DNA from: Paracoccaceae bacterium
GTDB taxonomy: Bacteria; Pseudomonadota; Alphaproteobacteria; Rhodobacterales; Rhodobacteraceae
Direction of reading: 5' to 3'
DNA length: 64,000 nucleotides
Assembly (NCBI GenBank): GCA_018607905.1
Contig: JABBAP010000067.1
Coordinates: 1-64,000 of the forward strand
Made by a program: the position numbers and the translations under genes. Positions 8,478 through 17,254 of the stretch are shown here, piece after piece. The notes below the pieces were generated by a model. It had not been told where the DNA came from. It made no database searches and was given only the letters and a program-made list of their open reading frames with translations. Each line of letters starts with the position of its first letter. The first letter of the stretch is position 1.

Positions 8478-8502
8478 CAGCTATGCACTTTTTGCATAGC
8501 TG
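8478..8502 (-). terminator. Ten-pair hairpin just after tupA, possible terminator
   Basis: CAGCTATGCA and TGCATAGCTG form a perfect ten-base inverted repeat around a five-base loop, six bases past the tupA stop codon. No T-run follows on the minus strand (GAAATGCAAATTTC), so it may be a processing or mRNA-stability hairpin rather than an intrinsic terminator. Confidence 0.45.
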
Positions 8503-8508
8503 CAGACG

Positions 8509-9348
8509 TTAGTTTTGAGCAGAATCAGAGGGGCAAAAGGCTTTGCTGTCTTGTTCCGGCTGGGCATTTGGGCAAAAAAGCTGTTTATTTTCAACGCGAA
8601 ACTCTGCGATGGCCTGTTGCCCTGTGGGCGAGGTAATCCAATCGGCAAGGCGACGGGCGGAGGCGGTGTCTGCGTGGGGGTGGATTTCGGGATTCACCAA
8701 AATAAGGCCGTAGGGGTTGCGCAATTGCGATTCACCTTGGAACAGAATCGTCAGATTTTGGGTGTTGCCAAAGGATAACCACGTGCCGCGATCCGACATA
8801 AGATAGGCGTCCGTGGCGGCGGCCATGTTCAATGCGGCCCCCATTCCAGCACCAATTTCGCGGTACCAAGTGCCGTTTGTGGCGATTTCGGCAGCCGTCC
8901 AGAGTTCGCGTTCTTTTTTATGGGTGCCGCTGTCATCGCCGCGTGAAATGAACAGGGATTGTGCTGCATGAATGGTGTTGAGGGCTTGGGTTGTGGTTTT
9001 TGAGGTGCCCACGTCCGCAGGATCGGATTTTGGGCCGATGATAACATAATCGTTGTACATCACATCGCGGCGTTCAATGCCGTAACCATTCGCAACGAAC
9101 GCGTCTTCGGATGCGCGGTGGTGCACCAAAAGGGCGTCCGCATCGCCGTTTTGCGCGATTTTAATGGCTTGTCCGGTGCCCACGGCGACGACGTGAACGG
9201 TGATGCCTGTTTCAGCCGTGAATTTCGGGAGCAGAAATTCGTACAGGCCAGAGTTCTGTGTGGAGGTGGTTGAGGCCAGCGTGATGGATGTGTCCGCAGC
9301 GGCAGTCGTTGCGAACATCAGTGCGGCGAGCAAGGATAGGAATTTCAT
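8509..9348 (-). CDS. tupA: Tungstate ABC transporter, periplasmic binding protein
   Basis: This 279-residue protein has a cleavable signal peptide (about residues 1-18, ending TTAAA-D). It is followed at the mature N-terminus by STTSTQNSGLYEFLLP, the anion-binding signature of TupA-type tungstate receptors. The central SRGDDSGTHKKE stretch is also typical of the family. It should bind tungstate in the periplasm and pass it to TupBC, feeding tungsten-cofactor enzymes such as formate dehydrogenases. The start overlaps the end of tupC by four bases, so the three genes form one operon read B-C-A. A cysteine pair near the C-terminus (FCPNAQ and FCPSD) may form a disulfide. Confidence 0.9.
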   Translation of the reverse strand: MKFLSLLAALMFATTAAADTSITLASTTSTQNSGLYEFLLPKFTAETGITVHVVAVGTGQAIKIAQNGDADALLVHHRASEDAFVANGYGIERRDVMYNDYVIIGPKSDPADVGTSKTTTQALNTIHAAQSLFISRGDDSGTHKKERELWTAAEIATNGTWYREIGAGMGAALNMAAATDAYLMSDRGTWLSFGNTQNLTILFQGESQLRNPYGLILVNPEIHPHADTASARRLADWITSPTGQQAIAEFRVENKQLFCPNAQPEQDSKAFCPSDSAQN

Positions 9349-10046
9349 AAAAGCTGGCCCTGAAGGAATTGAACGGCGTCATCGCTTTTTGCATTTGAAA
9401 AGAAATCTTTGGCAAGGGCGTTTTCGCGCAATTGACCGTTTGTGAAGAATAAAACCCGCGTGGCCATGCGGCGGGTTTGCACCAGATCATGGTGCGCCAT
9501 CAGGATTGGCGTGGTTTTGGCGACATCAGTGATGATCGCTTCCATCGCGGCAGAAGCGGCGGGGTCGAGGCCCGCGAAGGGTTCATCGAGCAGGAGCACG
9601 TTTGGATCCGTGACGAGTGCGCGGGCGAGGTTCATGCGGCGCAGCTCTCCACCCGACAAGGTTGCAGCAGGGGCGTTGGCGCGATCTGTGAGGCGGGCGC
9701 GTTCAAGGGCGGTGGCAACTTTGACAGCGCGATCTGCGCGGGCGACACCGTGGGATTGAAGGGCGAAGTCGATGTTGGCTTGCACGGTGCGGCGCAACAC
9801 GACGGGGGTTTGCAGCATGTAGCCGCGTGTGGCGCGGTTTTGATCGGCTGGTTCGCCCGACCACTGAACGGTGCCATTTGTGGGTGAGATTGTGCCGTGA
9901 CACAGCGCGAGGAACAAGGATTTGCCAGCACCATTCGGGCCAAGCGTGGCGGTGATGCCGTTTAGCGCGAGATCGAGCGTGATGGGGCCAAGCAAGGGTT
10001 CGCCGCCGATGATAACTTCGGCTTGGGCCAGTGCAAGATCGCTCAT
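9345..10046 (-). CDS. tupC: Tungstate ABC transporter, ATP-binding protein
   Basis: This 233-residue ABC ATPase has Walker A GPNGAGKS (36-43), signature LSGGELRR, Walker B VLLLDEPFAGLDP and the switch histidine in MAHHDL. It powers tungstate import from the cytoplasmic face of the membrane. It overlaps the genes on both sides by four bases (ATGA), showing tight translational coupling within the tup operon. The substrate is assigned from the neighbouring TupA-type receptor and TupB-type permease, not from the ATPase itself. Confidence 0.9.
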   Translation of the reverse strand: MSDLALAQAEVIIGGEPLLGPITLDLALNGITATLGPNGAGKSLFLALCHGTISPTNGTVQWSGEPADQNRATRGYMLQTPVVLRRTVQANIDFALQSHGVARADRAVKVATALERARLTDRANAPAATLSGGELRRMNLARALVTDPNVLLLDEPFAGLDPAASAAMEAIITDVAKTTPILMAHHDLVQTRRMATRVLFFTNGQLRENALAKDFFSNAKSDDAVQFLQGQLL

Positions 10047-10744
10047 GCGCGGACCGTTTGGTATTTTTCGCCCATGCGCGCAATTGTGTGGGTGAGCAGG
10101 TTCACCGAAAACGCGATGACCAGCAGAACAAGACCGAGCGCGAGGGCGAGTTGCAGGTTCCCTTTGGAGGTTTCCAGCGCGATTGTTGTGGTCATCACGC
10201 GGGTGAGGCCGTTGATGTTGCCCCCCACGATGATGACGGCGCCCACCTCGGCCAAGGCGCGACCGAAGCCTGCGAGGATGGCTACGGAGACGGCGAAACG
10301 GGCATCCCAGATGATGGTTCGGATGCGCAAAAACCGTGGTGTATCGAGCGCGTTGAACAGGCTGATGTATTCGCGGTTGAGCGGTTGCACCGCTTGGTGT
10401 GTGAGCGACAGGATGATCGGGAAGATCAGAACGGTTTGCGCGACGATCATGGCAGTAGGGGTGAACAACAGGCCGAGGGTGCCGAGCGGGCCAGAGCGCG
10501 ACAACAGGAGGTAAATGGCGAGGCCGACGACCACAGGGGGCAGCGCCATGAAAGCGCTGGAGATCACCAGCAGCATGCGACGACCGGGGAATTGTAGGAT
10601 CGCGAGGGCAGCCCCTGCGGGGATCGCGAACAGGGCCGCGATGAGCGTGGCAGACAGGCTGACGCGCAACGACAGGGCGATAATCGTCATGAGATCTTTG
10701 TCACCAGAGAGGATCAGACCGATTGCAGTTGTGAAGATTTCCAT
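10043..10744 (-). CDS. tupB: Tungstate ABC transporter, permease
   Basis: This 233-residue permease has about five to six hydrophobic helices. A binding-protein-dependent transport motif (EAA loop) appears as ALAEVGAVIIVGGNINGLTR. The opening MEIFTTAIGLILSGDKDL is typical of TupB/WtpB-like permeases. It forms the membrane channel of the tungstate importer and is the first gene of the operon. The 138 bases between it and the divergent mrp gene must hold both promoters; I saw no clear molybdate- or tungstate-responsive operator there. Confidence 0.9.
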   Translation of the reverse strand: MEIFTTAIGLILSGDKDLMTIIALSLRVSLSATLIAALFAIPAGAALAILQFPGRRMLLVISSAFMALPPVVVGLAIYLLLSRSGPLGTLGLLFTPTAMIVAQTVLIFPIILSLTHQAVQPLNREYISLFNALDTPRFLRIRTIIWDARFAVSVAILAGFGRALAEVGAVIIVGGNINGLTRVMTTTIALETSKGNLQLALALGLVLLVIAFSVNLLTHTIARMGEKYQTVRA

Positions 10745-10882
10745 GAGTTTGTCGCACCTTGCGGCGCATCGCCTCTTGCCCTTTTTCGCGTGATGGACAA
10801 GTTAAGGCCCAAGCGCGGTGGAGCGCAACCCACGCTTTGCGCCCTAAACGGTGAAAGCGGGATGATCTGAAGGATTAAACAC

Positions 10883-11953
10883 ATGGCTATAACCCAAACC
10901 GATGTTTTAGAGGCGCTGAAGGTGCTCAAGCTGCAAGATGGCCGTGATGTCGTTAGTGCGGATTATGTGCGCGCAGTCAGTATTGAGGGTGGCGCGGTGC
11001 GCTTTGTGTTGGAGGTTCCACCAGAGTTGGGGCCGAGCATGGAGCCTGTGCGCCAAGCAGCCGAACAGATCGTGAGCCGCATGGACGGCGTTGAAAGCGC
11101 GTCTGTTTTGTTGACGGCCCACGGCCCTGCACCAAAAGCGCCAGAACCACCGAGTTTGAAAATTGGCGGGCATCCAAAGCCAAGCGCGGATCAAGCGCCT
11201 GTTGCGGGAGTGGATCGCATTTTGGCGATTGCGTCTGGTAAGGGCGGCGTTGGGAAATCCACGGTGTCGAGCAATTTGGCGGTGGCTTTGGCCAAGCAAG
11301 GGCGCCGTGTTGGTTTGTTGGACGCGGATATTTATGGCCCAAGCCAACCGCGCATGATGGGTGTGAACAAACGACCGAGTTCGCCAGACGGGAAGACGAT
11401 TATTCCATTGCAGGCGCACGGCGTGACGATGATGTCGATTGGGTTGATGCTGGAAGAGGACCAAGCGGTTGTTTGGCGTGGCCCAATGTTGATGGGTGCG
11501 TTGCAACAGATGCTGGGACAGGTTGAATGGGGCGAATTGGACGTGCTGATCGTTGATTTGCCGCCTGGCACGGGGGATGTGCAGCTGACTTTGGCGCAAA
11601 AAGCCAAAGTGACGGGCGCGATTGTGGTGTCCACCCCCCAAGACGTGGCGCTGATTGATGCGCGCAAAGCGATGAACATGTTTGAAAAGACCAAAACGCC
11701 AATTCTGGGCATGATCGAGAATATGTCGACTTATGTCTGCCCGAAATGTGGCCACGAAGCACATTTGTTTGGGCATGGTGGGGCCAAGGATGAGGCCGAA
11801 CGGTTGGGATTGCCGTTTCTGGGGGCGATTCCTTTGGAGTTGGACATCCGATTGGCAGGCGATTCTGGCACGCCGATTGCGGCCACTGACAGCCCGATTG
11901 CTGAGGCTTACGCTGATATTGCACGGCGTTTGGTCGGAGGCGGTCTGGCCTAG
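10883..11953 (+). CDS. apbC: Mrp/ApbC iron-sulfur cluster carrier ATPase
   Basis: The 356-residue protein has an N-terminal DUF59/MIP18-like domain (residues 1-90), a linker, then a deviant-Walker P-loop ATPase beginning [11 protein letters not shown] near residue 117. The CPKCG motif near residue 283 gives the CXXC pair that holds a bridging [4Fe-4S] cluster between two monomers. It carries and transfers Fe-S clusters to target enzymes in the cytoplasm. The start ATG at 10883 is preceded by GAAGGATTAAACAC. It is divergent from the tup operon. It ends 92 bases before rpmG, which has its own promoter. Confidence 0.94.
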   Translation: MAITQTDVLEALKVLKLQDGRDVVSADYVRAVSIEGGAVRFVLEVPPELGPSMEPVRQAAEQIVSRMDGVESASVLLTAHGPAPKAPEPPSLKIGGHPKPSADQAPVAGVDRILAIASGKGGVGKSTVSSNLAVALAKQGRRVGLLDADIYGPSQPRMMGVNKRPSSPDGKTIIPLQAHGVTMMSIGLMLEEDQAVVWRGPMLMGALQQMLGQVEWGELDVLIVDLPPGTGDVQLTLAQKAKVTGAIVVSTPQDVALIDARKAMNMFEKTKTPILGMIENMSTYVCPKCGHEAHLFGHGGAKDEAERLGLPFLGAIPLELDIRLAGDSGTPIAATDSPIAEAYADIARRLVGGGLA

Positions 11954-11973
11954 GGTTTTCGGGCTCATTTGGG

Positions 11974-12001
11974 TTGACAGGTTTGCTGGGTGTTGTAGAA
12001 G
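11974..12001 (+). promoter_or_regulatory. Sigma-70 promoter of rpmG
   Basis: TTGACA (11974-11979) and TAGAAG (11996-12001) are separated by 16 bases, a near-consensus housekeeping promoter between mrp and rpmG. The predicted start is near 12008. Confidence 0.75.
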
Positions 12002-12045
12002 GCAAATTCGAGATTTTGCAGCGCTGTCTGCCGAGGAGATATCAC

Positions 12046-12213
12046 ATGGCTAAGCCAACCACTATTAAAGTTCGCCTGAATTCCACAGCGGACACTGGTC
12101 ATTTCTATGTGACCAAGAAAAACTCGCGCACGATGACTGAGAAAATGGTTGTTCGTAAGTACGACCCAGTTATCCGTAAGCACGTTGAATACAAAGAAGG
12201 TAAGATCAAGTAA
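12046..12213 (+). CDS. rpmG: 50S ribosomal protein L33
   Basis: This 55-residue basic protein starts [23 protein letters not shown] and contains [17 protein letters not shown], the L33 signature. It binds 23S rRNA near the ribosomal E site. The cysteine pairs of zinc-binding L33 paralogues are absent, so this is the zinc-independent form. The start is fixed by GAGGAGAT five bases upstream; a longer in-frame reading would begin inside the promoter. It is monocistronic: its own sigma-70 promoter precedes it and an intrinsic terminator follows within 30 bases. Confidence 0.97.
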   Translation: MAKPTTIKVRLNSTADTGHFYVTKKNSRTMTEKMVVRKYDPVIRKHVEYKEGKIK

Positions 12214-12241
12214 TCTGATCTAACTCGATTTAAGTAAAAAG

Positions 12242-12266
12242 GCCGCGATGTATTCGCGGCTTTTTT
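12242..12266 (+). terminator. Intrinsic terminator of rpmG
   Basis: GCCGCGA pairs with TCGCGGC around TGTAT, followed by TTTTTT. The 12267-12498 stretch beyond it is AT-rich with a few short hairpins (for example GGCTC-CGAGA-GAGCC near 12336) and no gene I can support. Confidence 0.92.
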
Positions 12267-12498
12267 CGTTTTGGAGGGCTGGTGTGGAAGTCTGGTGTTT
12301 TTGGGTGCGGTTGTTGGGCCCAAAAGCGAAAGGAGCGGCTCCGAGAGAGCCACCCCAATCAAAAAGGTATAAATGCTTAAATAAAACGACACCGCGTCGT
12401 TAACCTAACGTAAACAATCTTAGGGCGATTTGCCCGTGAATAGTTCGTTAAAAAATACTCACAAAGGGCAATTGGGCCATAATTCACGCCCAGAAATG

Positions 12499-12521
12499 AA
12501 AAAGGCCAGCAAGAGCTGACC
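12499..12521 (-). terminator. Intrinsic terminator of efp
   Basis: On the minus strand GGTCAGC pairs with GCTGGCC (one G-U or T-G step) around TCTT, followed by TTTTT, 35 bases after the efp stop codon. Confidence 0.85.
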
Positions 12522-12555
12522 TTAAATTTTATAGAATCATGTGCTTTACGCCACG

Positions 12556-13119
12556 TTATGCGCGCTCTGTGTATTCCATTGTTTCTGTGTTCACGACGAT
12601 TTTTTCGTCTTGGCCAACAAACGGTGGGATCATGACGCGAATTCCGTTGTCCAGAACGGCAGGTTTGAAACTGTTCGCAGCTGTTTGCCCTTTTACCGCT
12701 GGTTCGGTTTCGACAACCGTACAGATTACCTTTTGCGGCAAGGAAGCAGAGATTGCTTCGGCCTCGTAATATTCGATTTTGATGGTCATGCCGTCTTGCA
12801 AAAATGGGCGGCGATCGCCGAGGATATCGGCCGGAAGTTCGATTTGGTCGTAGGTTTCAAGATCCATGAAAACCAACATTCCATCTGTTTCGTATAGGAA
12901 TTGCTGATCTTTTTGGTCCAAACGCACTTTTTCGACCTTATCTGCGGAGCGAAACCGTTCGTTCAATTTGGAACCGTTGCGCAGGTTCTTCATTTCGACC
13001 TGAGCAAAAGCACCGCCTTTGCCTGGTTTCACATGATCGACCTTAACGGCGATCCAGAGACCCGCATTGTGTTCCAAGATATTACCTGGTCGAATCTCGT
13101 TGCCGTTTATCTTTGGCAT
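12556..13119 (-). CDS. efp: Elongation factor P
   Basis: The protein has 187 residues and three OB-like domains, the usual EF-P size. EF-P enters the ribosomal E site and rescues ribosomes stalled at proline runs. The loop [10 protein letters not shown] places K34 at the position that carries the lysyl or rhamnosyl modification in other bacteria. No epmA, epmB or earP is in the window, so the modification is open. The C-terminal motif [20 protein letters not shown] is characteristic. It has its own promoter and terminator, so it is a single-gene unit. Confidence 0.97.
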   Translation of the reverse strand: MPKINGNEIRPGNILEHNAGLWIAVKVDHVKPGKGGAFAQVEMKNLRNGSKLNERFRSADKVEKVRLDQKDQQFLYETDGMLVFMDLETYDQIELPADILGDRRPFLQDGMTIKIEYYEAEAISASLPQKVICTVVETEPAVKGQTAANSFKPAVLDNGIRVMIPPFVGQDEKIVVNTETMEYTERA

Positions 13120-13160
13120 GAATTTTACCCTTCGCGCAGTTGATTTTTGAGCCGTTTTGT

Positions 13161-13189
13161 TCTATATGATTAAGCAATGCTCAATACAA
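13161..13189 (-). promoter_or_regulatory. Promoter of efp
   Basis: On the minus strand TTGTAT (complement of 13184-13189), 17 bases, then TATAGA (complement of 13161-13166). This places the transcript start near 13154, about 35 bases before the efp ATG. Confidence 0.6.
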
Positions 13190-13330
13190 CCCACACTACA
13201 CGTTCGTCGGGCCTCATCGGGAGGTATGCAAAAAACGCATGGCTCCTCTGCGTTTCAGGCCCTATCGAATCGCCGCAAAGTTGCCATATTGCGGTTACTG
13301 CCACAAAAACAAAAAAGTAAAGAGGACGTG

Positions 13331-13642
13331 ATGTTCGATTACGTTGATGAGACTGCTATCAACAACGACCAAGGTAAACGCTCGCAAAAGCTGTTTGCTG
13401 CTGTTGTACTTGCCGCGCTGGATGATGCCATCGCGGATGATAAAAAATACGGGAATGGTGTAGATTCTATCGCACGGTGGGCGCGTTCACGCGACGGCCG
13501 TGAGGTACTGATGTGCGCCGGTATCGAGCCGACTGAACGGTGTGTTAAAGGTATGATGGAATTCGTAGGCCGCGGCGTACGGACATCTGTTGCGCTGAGC
13601 CGCGAAGAAAGCGAACGGCAACAGGCTGCTAAGGCAGCTTAA
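13331..13642 (+). CDS. Small conserved Rhodobacterales protein of unknown function
   Basis: The 103-residue protein starts MFDYVDETAINND. Its ATG at 13331 follows AAAGAGGACGTG, a good ribosome site; the longer in-frame reading to 13157 begins in the efp promoter and is unlikely. It appears all-helical and soluble, with the conserved-looking stretch ARSRDGREVLMCAGIEP and a single FVGRGVRTSVALSREES run near the end. I recall near-identical proteins throughout Rhodobacterales (possibly family DUF6280, unverified) and no assigned function. It is monocistronic and bounded by a strong terminator. Confidence 0.85.
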   Translation: MFDYVDETAINNDQGKRSQKLFAAVVLAALDDAIADDKKYGNGVDSIARWARSRDGREVLMCAGIEPTERCVKGMMEFVGRGVRTSVALSREESERQQAAKAA

Positions 13643-13660
13643 GCCCAGATATTTCAAAAA

Positions 13661-13689
13661 AACGCCCTGCATTTGCGGGGCGTTTTTTT
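13661..13689. terminator. Bidirectional terminator between convergent genes
   Basis: AACGCCC and GGGCGTT flank a ten-base loop, with AAAAAA before and TTTTTTT after. It can stop both the small protein transcript (+) and the long leftward Ter/SPFH operon ending with the rhomboid gene (-). Confidence 0.88.
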
Positions 13690-13702
13690 GTGCGTTGCCG
13701 GA

Positions 13703-14446
13703 TTACCGTCTGCGACGGCGCACGATGGGTATGGTTGTGGGCGCGTTTGTGGGAGGATGAGGCGGTTTGCCCTCAGTTTGGACCCAGAATGTTTTTGCAC
13801 CCCGTGTGAACCAGAACGGCATTGCAATCAGCAAGCCAGAGGCAAAGCCGCCGATATGCGCCCAATAGGCGATGCCGCCCCCTGAGCCTGTGTTCGATAG
13901 CCCGCCAAAGATTTGCATCGCAAACCAGCCACACAACACGGCCCAAGCGGGCAGGGTGAAGGTTTTAAAGAACACAATGAAGATGATGACGATATCAACG
14001 CGCGCTTTGGGATAGAGCAAAAGATACCCGCCCAAGACCCCTGCAATTGCCCCAGATGCGCCGACTATTGGAACGGCTGAGTTCGGATCGGCGAGGATTT
14101 GGATGCCAGAGGCTGCGAACCCGCACAGCAGGTAGAACAGCAAGAACGGGACGTGGCCAAATGCGTCTTCGATATTGTCGCCAAAGATGTACAGAAACAG
14201 CATGTTGCCGATGATGTGCATCCAGCCGCCGTGCAAAAACATGCTGGTCACAAGGGTTTCGAATGCGGAACCTGACGTGATTTCGGCGGGCACGATGGCC
14301 CAAGCATCCCAAAACGCACCGAGCGCGGCGGGATCGCCGCTGAGGGCGGGGTAATAGGCGAGAAAGACCACGATGTTGGCCACCAGCAGCGCGTAGGTGA
14401 CAAAGGGTGTGTTGCGCGACGGGTTGTGGTCGCGAATGGGGAACAT
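13703..14446 (-). CDS. Rhomboid family intramembrane serine protease
   Basis: This 247-residue protein has six hydrophobic helices. The catalytic serine lies in GASGAIAG, the catalytic histidine in AHIGGFASG, and the family motif HGGWMHIIGNMLFLYIFG is in the second helix region. It cuts substrates within the membrane. The C-terminal tail is proline-rich and ends in five arginines in the cytoplasm. It is the last gene of the leftward block and its ATG overlaps the zinc-ribbon gene's stop region by one base, so it is probably co-expressed with that stress module. Its substrate is unknown. Confidence 0.93.
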   Translation of the reverse strand: MFPIRDHNPSRNTPFVTYALLVANIVVFLAYYPALSGDPAALGAFWDAWAIVPAEITSGSAFETLVTSMFLHGGWMHIIGNMLFLYIFGDNIEDAFGHVPFLLFYLLCGFAASGIQILADPNSAVPIVGASGAIAGVLGGYLLLYPKARVDIVIIFIVFFKTFTLPAWAVLCGWFAMQIFGGLSNTGSGGGIAYWAHIGGFASGLLIAMPFWFTRGAKTFWVQTEGKPPHPPTNAPTTIPIVRRRRR

Positions 14447-15555
14447 CAGGTTTGCCCGTTCAAAGCGATGACAGCGCCAAGAAGGCCCGCGATGATCAGG
14501 CCAGAAATGATGGCGATTGCGATCTTGATTTTGGAATATGGGCGTTCACCACGCACCGCACCCGTTTGGCCGTTCACCACAAAACGATAGGTCGTGCCAC
14601 GGTATTTATAGGCCGCCATCCAGATCGGCAGCAGGACGTGTTTGAAGGTGACATCAGAAATGGCGGTGTCGACGTGGTTCACACGCTGTTTGTCACCACC
14701 GATATCGAATTTTACATCCCGCAGGATCATGCGATCCATATGATGGCGGGCCTCATCAAATCCATCATCAAGCGCGATGGTGTAACCTTCGGCGCGCAAC
14801 CCTGCGAGGTATTGCGGATCGTAGGGTGTGAGTGCGGAGAGATCCCACGGAGCGAGCGCGTCGGTGTAGGATTTGGGGAGCGATTTAGAGGCGAGAACCA
14901 GTACATCGTCAAAGAATCGCGCGACGCGGCCTCGGGCTGGGGACCAACGGACCTTTTGGACTTGGCGGTTTTCGACTACGGATTTGCCGTCCCGTTTTAC
15001 GCGCACCTGTTCGGTGACATAGTAAATATCGCCGCGCGATCCTGAATAGGTGGATTTCGTGTCGGCGTCATAGGTCCAGTAAGGGACATAGATGCCCTGC
15101 AAAGCGCGGCCCTTGCGGGCGTATTCCTGCAATCCGTTGGGGGCAAACCAAAGCGAGCCGAGCCAATCTGTCATTTGGCGGCGCGCGTTGGGTTCGCTCA
15201 GGACGAATGGAACCAGCGCGCGGGGTTTGATCTGGCGTTCTGTCCCCGTGCCGGTGACCACGGGTGTGGCGCAAAACGGGCATTCGGCGGCGTGTGTTTT
15301 GCTGTCAAATTCCACATGCGCGCCGCAATTTTCACAGCTGATGGTGTTGATTTTTGCGGTTTCGGATTTTGGCAGCTCATCACGCAGGGCTTGTTTGAAA
15401 TCCAACTCCTTGATCGCGGTGGCGTTTGTGGTGGAGCCGATGGGCTCAACCGCGCCGCAGTGATCGCACAGCAATTGGTTCGTGCCAGGGGCAAAACGCA
15501 TGTCCGAGCCGCAGGTGTTGCAGGGGAATTTATGTTCAATCGGGGCGGCGTCCAT
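14446..15555 (-). CDS. Zinc-ribbon protein with C-terminal membrane anchor (YdjG-like)
   Basis: The 369-residue protein opens with two TFIIB-like zinc ribbons: CNTCG...CDHCG (residues 12-35) and CENCG...CPFCA (near 74-96). A long beta-rich middle follows, then one C-terminal transmembrane helix (about 345-366). Annotated relatives are often mislabelled as primosomal protein N'-like; there is no helicase domain. In Bacillus subtilis a similar membrane-anchored ribbon protein (YdjG) works with an SPFH protein (YdjI) to place PspA at the stressed membrane. Here the SPFH partner is two genes upstream. The function in this organism is inferred from that context. Confidence 0.8.
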   Translation of the reverse strand: MDAAPIEHKFPCNTCGSDMRFAPGTNQLLCDHCGAVEPIGSTTNATAIKELDFKQALRDELPKSETAKINTISCENCGAHVEFDSKTHAAECPFCATPVVTGTGTERQIKPRALVPFVLSEPNARRQMTDWLGSLWFAPNGLQEYARKGRALQGIYVPYWTYDADTKSTYSGSRGDIYYVTEQVRVKRDGKSVVENRQVQKVRWSPARGRVARFFDDVLVLASKSLPKSYTDALAPWDLSALTPYDPQYLAGLRAEGYTIALDDGFDEARHHMDRMILRDVKFDIGGDKQRVNHVDTAISDVTFKHVLLPIWMAAYKYRGTTYRFVVNGQTGAVRGERPYSKIKIAIAIISGLIIAGLLGAVIALNGQT

Positions 15556-15560
15556 TTAGA

Positions 15561-16124
15561 TCAAAGCCATTTGTGAAAGGTCTTAGGGACCATGATGCGC
15601 AAGGCGTTGTCGCGCAAGCGAAAGTGACGCCAGATGTGGAAAAGCGCGTGGACCGCGACAATAGCTGCGAGGGTGTAGAATTGGATGATGTGAAAATCGC
15701 CAACGTATTCGTTTAGGTGCCGCCAGCCCATTGGTGGTGCGATTGGAAGGAAGCCGCCTGCTTTTAGCAGCACACTAGAGGTAAGGCCGAGCAGAAACCC
15801 TGTGAGGCCGACGGTGAACAGGCCCCAGATGATGGTTTTATGCACGATCTGATGGAACCGGCGCGCCCAAGCGGGCAGTTTTGGGCCAGGTTTGCCCGCA
15901 AGACCACGGCGCATGAGGTCGGCTGTCCACAGGATCGATATCGCCACGAAGATCACCGCAAGGTTGGAATGAACGAGGAAGGCCTCGCGCCCGAAAGGGA
16001 CAACGTCTTTGGGTTGAACGAGGACGAACCAGATCAACAGGGGCAGCATGATCCAGTGGGTCCATTTAAGCAAAGTGCGTCGATGGGGCCATCTGGATCG
16101 GAGGTGCGTGAGTGCTGCCCGCAT
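15561..16124 (-). CDS. Cytochrome b/b6-type (b561-like) membrane protein
   Basis: Starting at the ATG at 16124 the protein has 187 residues and four hydrophobic helices with histidines suited to two b-type hemes: KWTHW in helix 1, LVHSNLAV in helix 2, FHQIVHKT before helix 3, and VHALFHIWRHF in helix 4. The longer in-frame reading would overlap the SPFH gene by ~97 bases and lacks family sequence, so it is rejected. It probably shuttles electrons across the inner membrane. Its place between the SPFH and zinc-ribbon genes, with 5-base gaps, is unusual and suggests a redox link to the membrane-stress block. Confidence 0.82.
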   Translation of the reverse strand: MRAALTHLRSRWPHRRTLLKWTHWIMLPLLIWFVLVQPKDVVPFGREAFLVHSNLAVIFVAISILWTADLMRRGLAGKPGPKLPAWARRFHQIVHKTIIWGLFTVGLTGFLLGLTSSVLLKAGGFLPIAPPMGWRHLNEYVGDFHIIQFYTLAAIVAVHALFHIWRHFRLRDNALRIMVPKTFHKWL

Positions 16125-16129
16125 CGGGA

Positions 16130-17242
16130 TTATGCGGCTGGCGGTGGCGGTGGCATTACGGTGAACAGTTGCGCCAGTTCCATGACATCGACAGCGCGTT
16201 TCCAGCCGTCTTGCCCTGCGGTCCATACGTGGGTTTCACGACTTAGCGATCCATCTGCGGCCATGCGACCAAGAGAGGCGCGTGAAAACGGGCCTTTGGT
16301 TTCGCCGTTCACGGCGGTGTGCCAAACTTTTTCCACGGGTGGCGGCGGCGGCGTCATCGCGGTTGGTTGGGCGGCCACGGGGCGTTGTCCCCACGGGCCT
16401 TGGTTCATTTGTTGGGCCATTGCCATGCCCATGCCCGCGCCCATACCAGCAGCCATGGAGCCACCCGCGGCGCTGTCAGGATTGCTCATGGCTTCGGCGG
16501 CGGAGTATTTCATGAACTGATCAAGATCCCCTGCCAGCCCCATGGAGGTGCGTTTATCGAGCGCTTCTTCTACCTTTGGCGGCAGAGAGATGTTTTCGAT
16601 GTAAAGATTTGGAATGGAGAGGCCAAATTCAGCCAATGCGGGCGCAATTTTGCTGGCAAGAAGTTTGCCCAGATCAATGGTGTTTGCCGCCATATCAAGG
16701 ACGGGAATGCCAGAGTTGGCGATTGCGGCAGAAAACTGCGTGGTGATGATATTGCGGATTTGATAGCTGATTTCATCCATCGTGAATTCGCCGTCTGTGC
16801 CGACAACTTCGGAGAGGAATTTGGCGGGATCAGATACTTTGATTTCATACGTACCATAGGCGCGAATGCGCACGGGGCCAAATTCTGGGTCGCGGCAAAT
16901 GATCGGGTTTTTCGTACCCCATTTTAGATCGGTGAACCGCGTTGTGTTGACGTAGTAAATCTCTGATTTGAAGGGGCTTTCAAAGCCGTGATCCCAATAT
17001 TGCAGGGTCGTCATGATCGGCATGTTGTTGGTTTCCAACATATAAAGCCCAGGCGCGAACACATCAGCAAGCTGGCCTTCGTGCACCATGACGGCCGCCT
17101 GGCCTTCGCGCACTGTCAGTTTCGCGCCGTATTTAATTTCGTGGCCTTCGCGCTCAAAACGCCAAACCATTGTGTCGCGTGTGTCGTCTGTCCAGTGGAT
17201 GACGTCTACAAATTCACCTGTCAGAAAATCTAAAATACCCAT
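16130..17242 (-). CDS. SPFH-domain protein with C-terminal GYF_2 domain (YdjI-like)
   Basis: The protein has 370 residues. Residues ~20-240 form an SPFH/virion-core-like domain (AAVMVHEGQLADVFAPGLY; NPIICRDPEFGPVRIRAYG). A glycine-, alanine- and methionine-rich linker (AAGGSMAAGMGAGMGMAM) and a proline patch follow. It ends with a GYF_2 domain of about 50 residues (WHTAVNGETKGPFSRASLGR). SPFH proteins build ring- or cage-like scaffolds on membranes, and GYF_2 domains bind proline-rich peptides, including possibly its own. There is no membrane helix, so membrane contact needs a partner, plausibly the zinc-ribbon protein. Confidence 0.88.
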   Translation of the reverse strand: MGILDFLTGEFVDVIHWTDDTRDTMVWRFEREGHEIKYGAKLTVREGQAAVMVHEGQLADVFAPGLYMLETNNMPIMTTLQYWDHGFESPFKSEIYYVNTTRFTDLKWGTKNPIICRDPEFGPVRIRAYGTYEIKVSDPAKFLSEVVGTDGEFTMDEISYQIRNIITTQFSAAIANSGIPVLDMAANTIDLGKLLASKIAPALAEFGLSIPNLYIENISLPPKVEEALDKRTSMGLAGDLDQFMKYSAAEAMSNPDSAAGGSMAAGMGAGMGMAMAQQMNQGPWGQRPVAAQPTAMTPPPPPVEKVWHTAVNGETKGPFSRASLGRMAADGSLSRETHVWTAGQDGWKRAVDVMELAQLFTVMPPPPPAA

Positions 17243-17254
17243 GGGGTTCTCCTG

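Noticed and set aside
10907-11968. 353-codon minus-strand frame inside the Mrp/ApbC gene
   Set aside because: Same composition bias of an antisense shadow; the sense gene has full motifs.
12336-12355. GGCTC-CGAGA-GAGCC hairpin as a further terminator or small RNA
   Set aside because: Short stem, no T-run, and no transcript to end there beyond those already terminated.
12105-12392. 95-codon minus-strand frame over rpmG with a hydrophobic start
   Set aside because: It begins with GTG without a ribosome site and runs through the rpmG terminator and coding strand. The hydrophobic start is suggestive but not enough.
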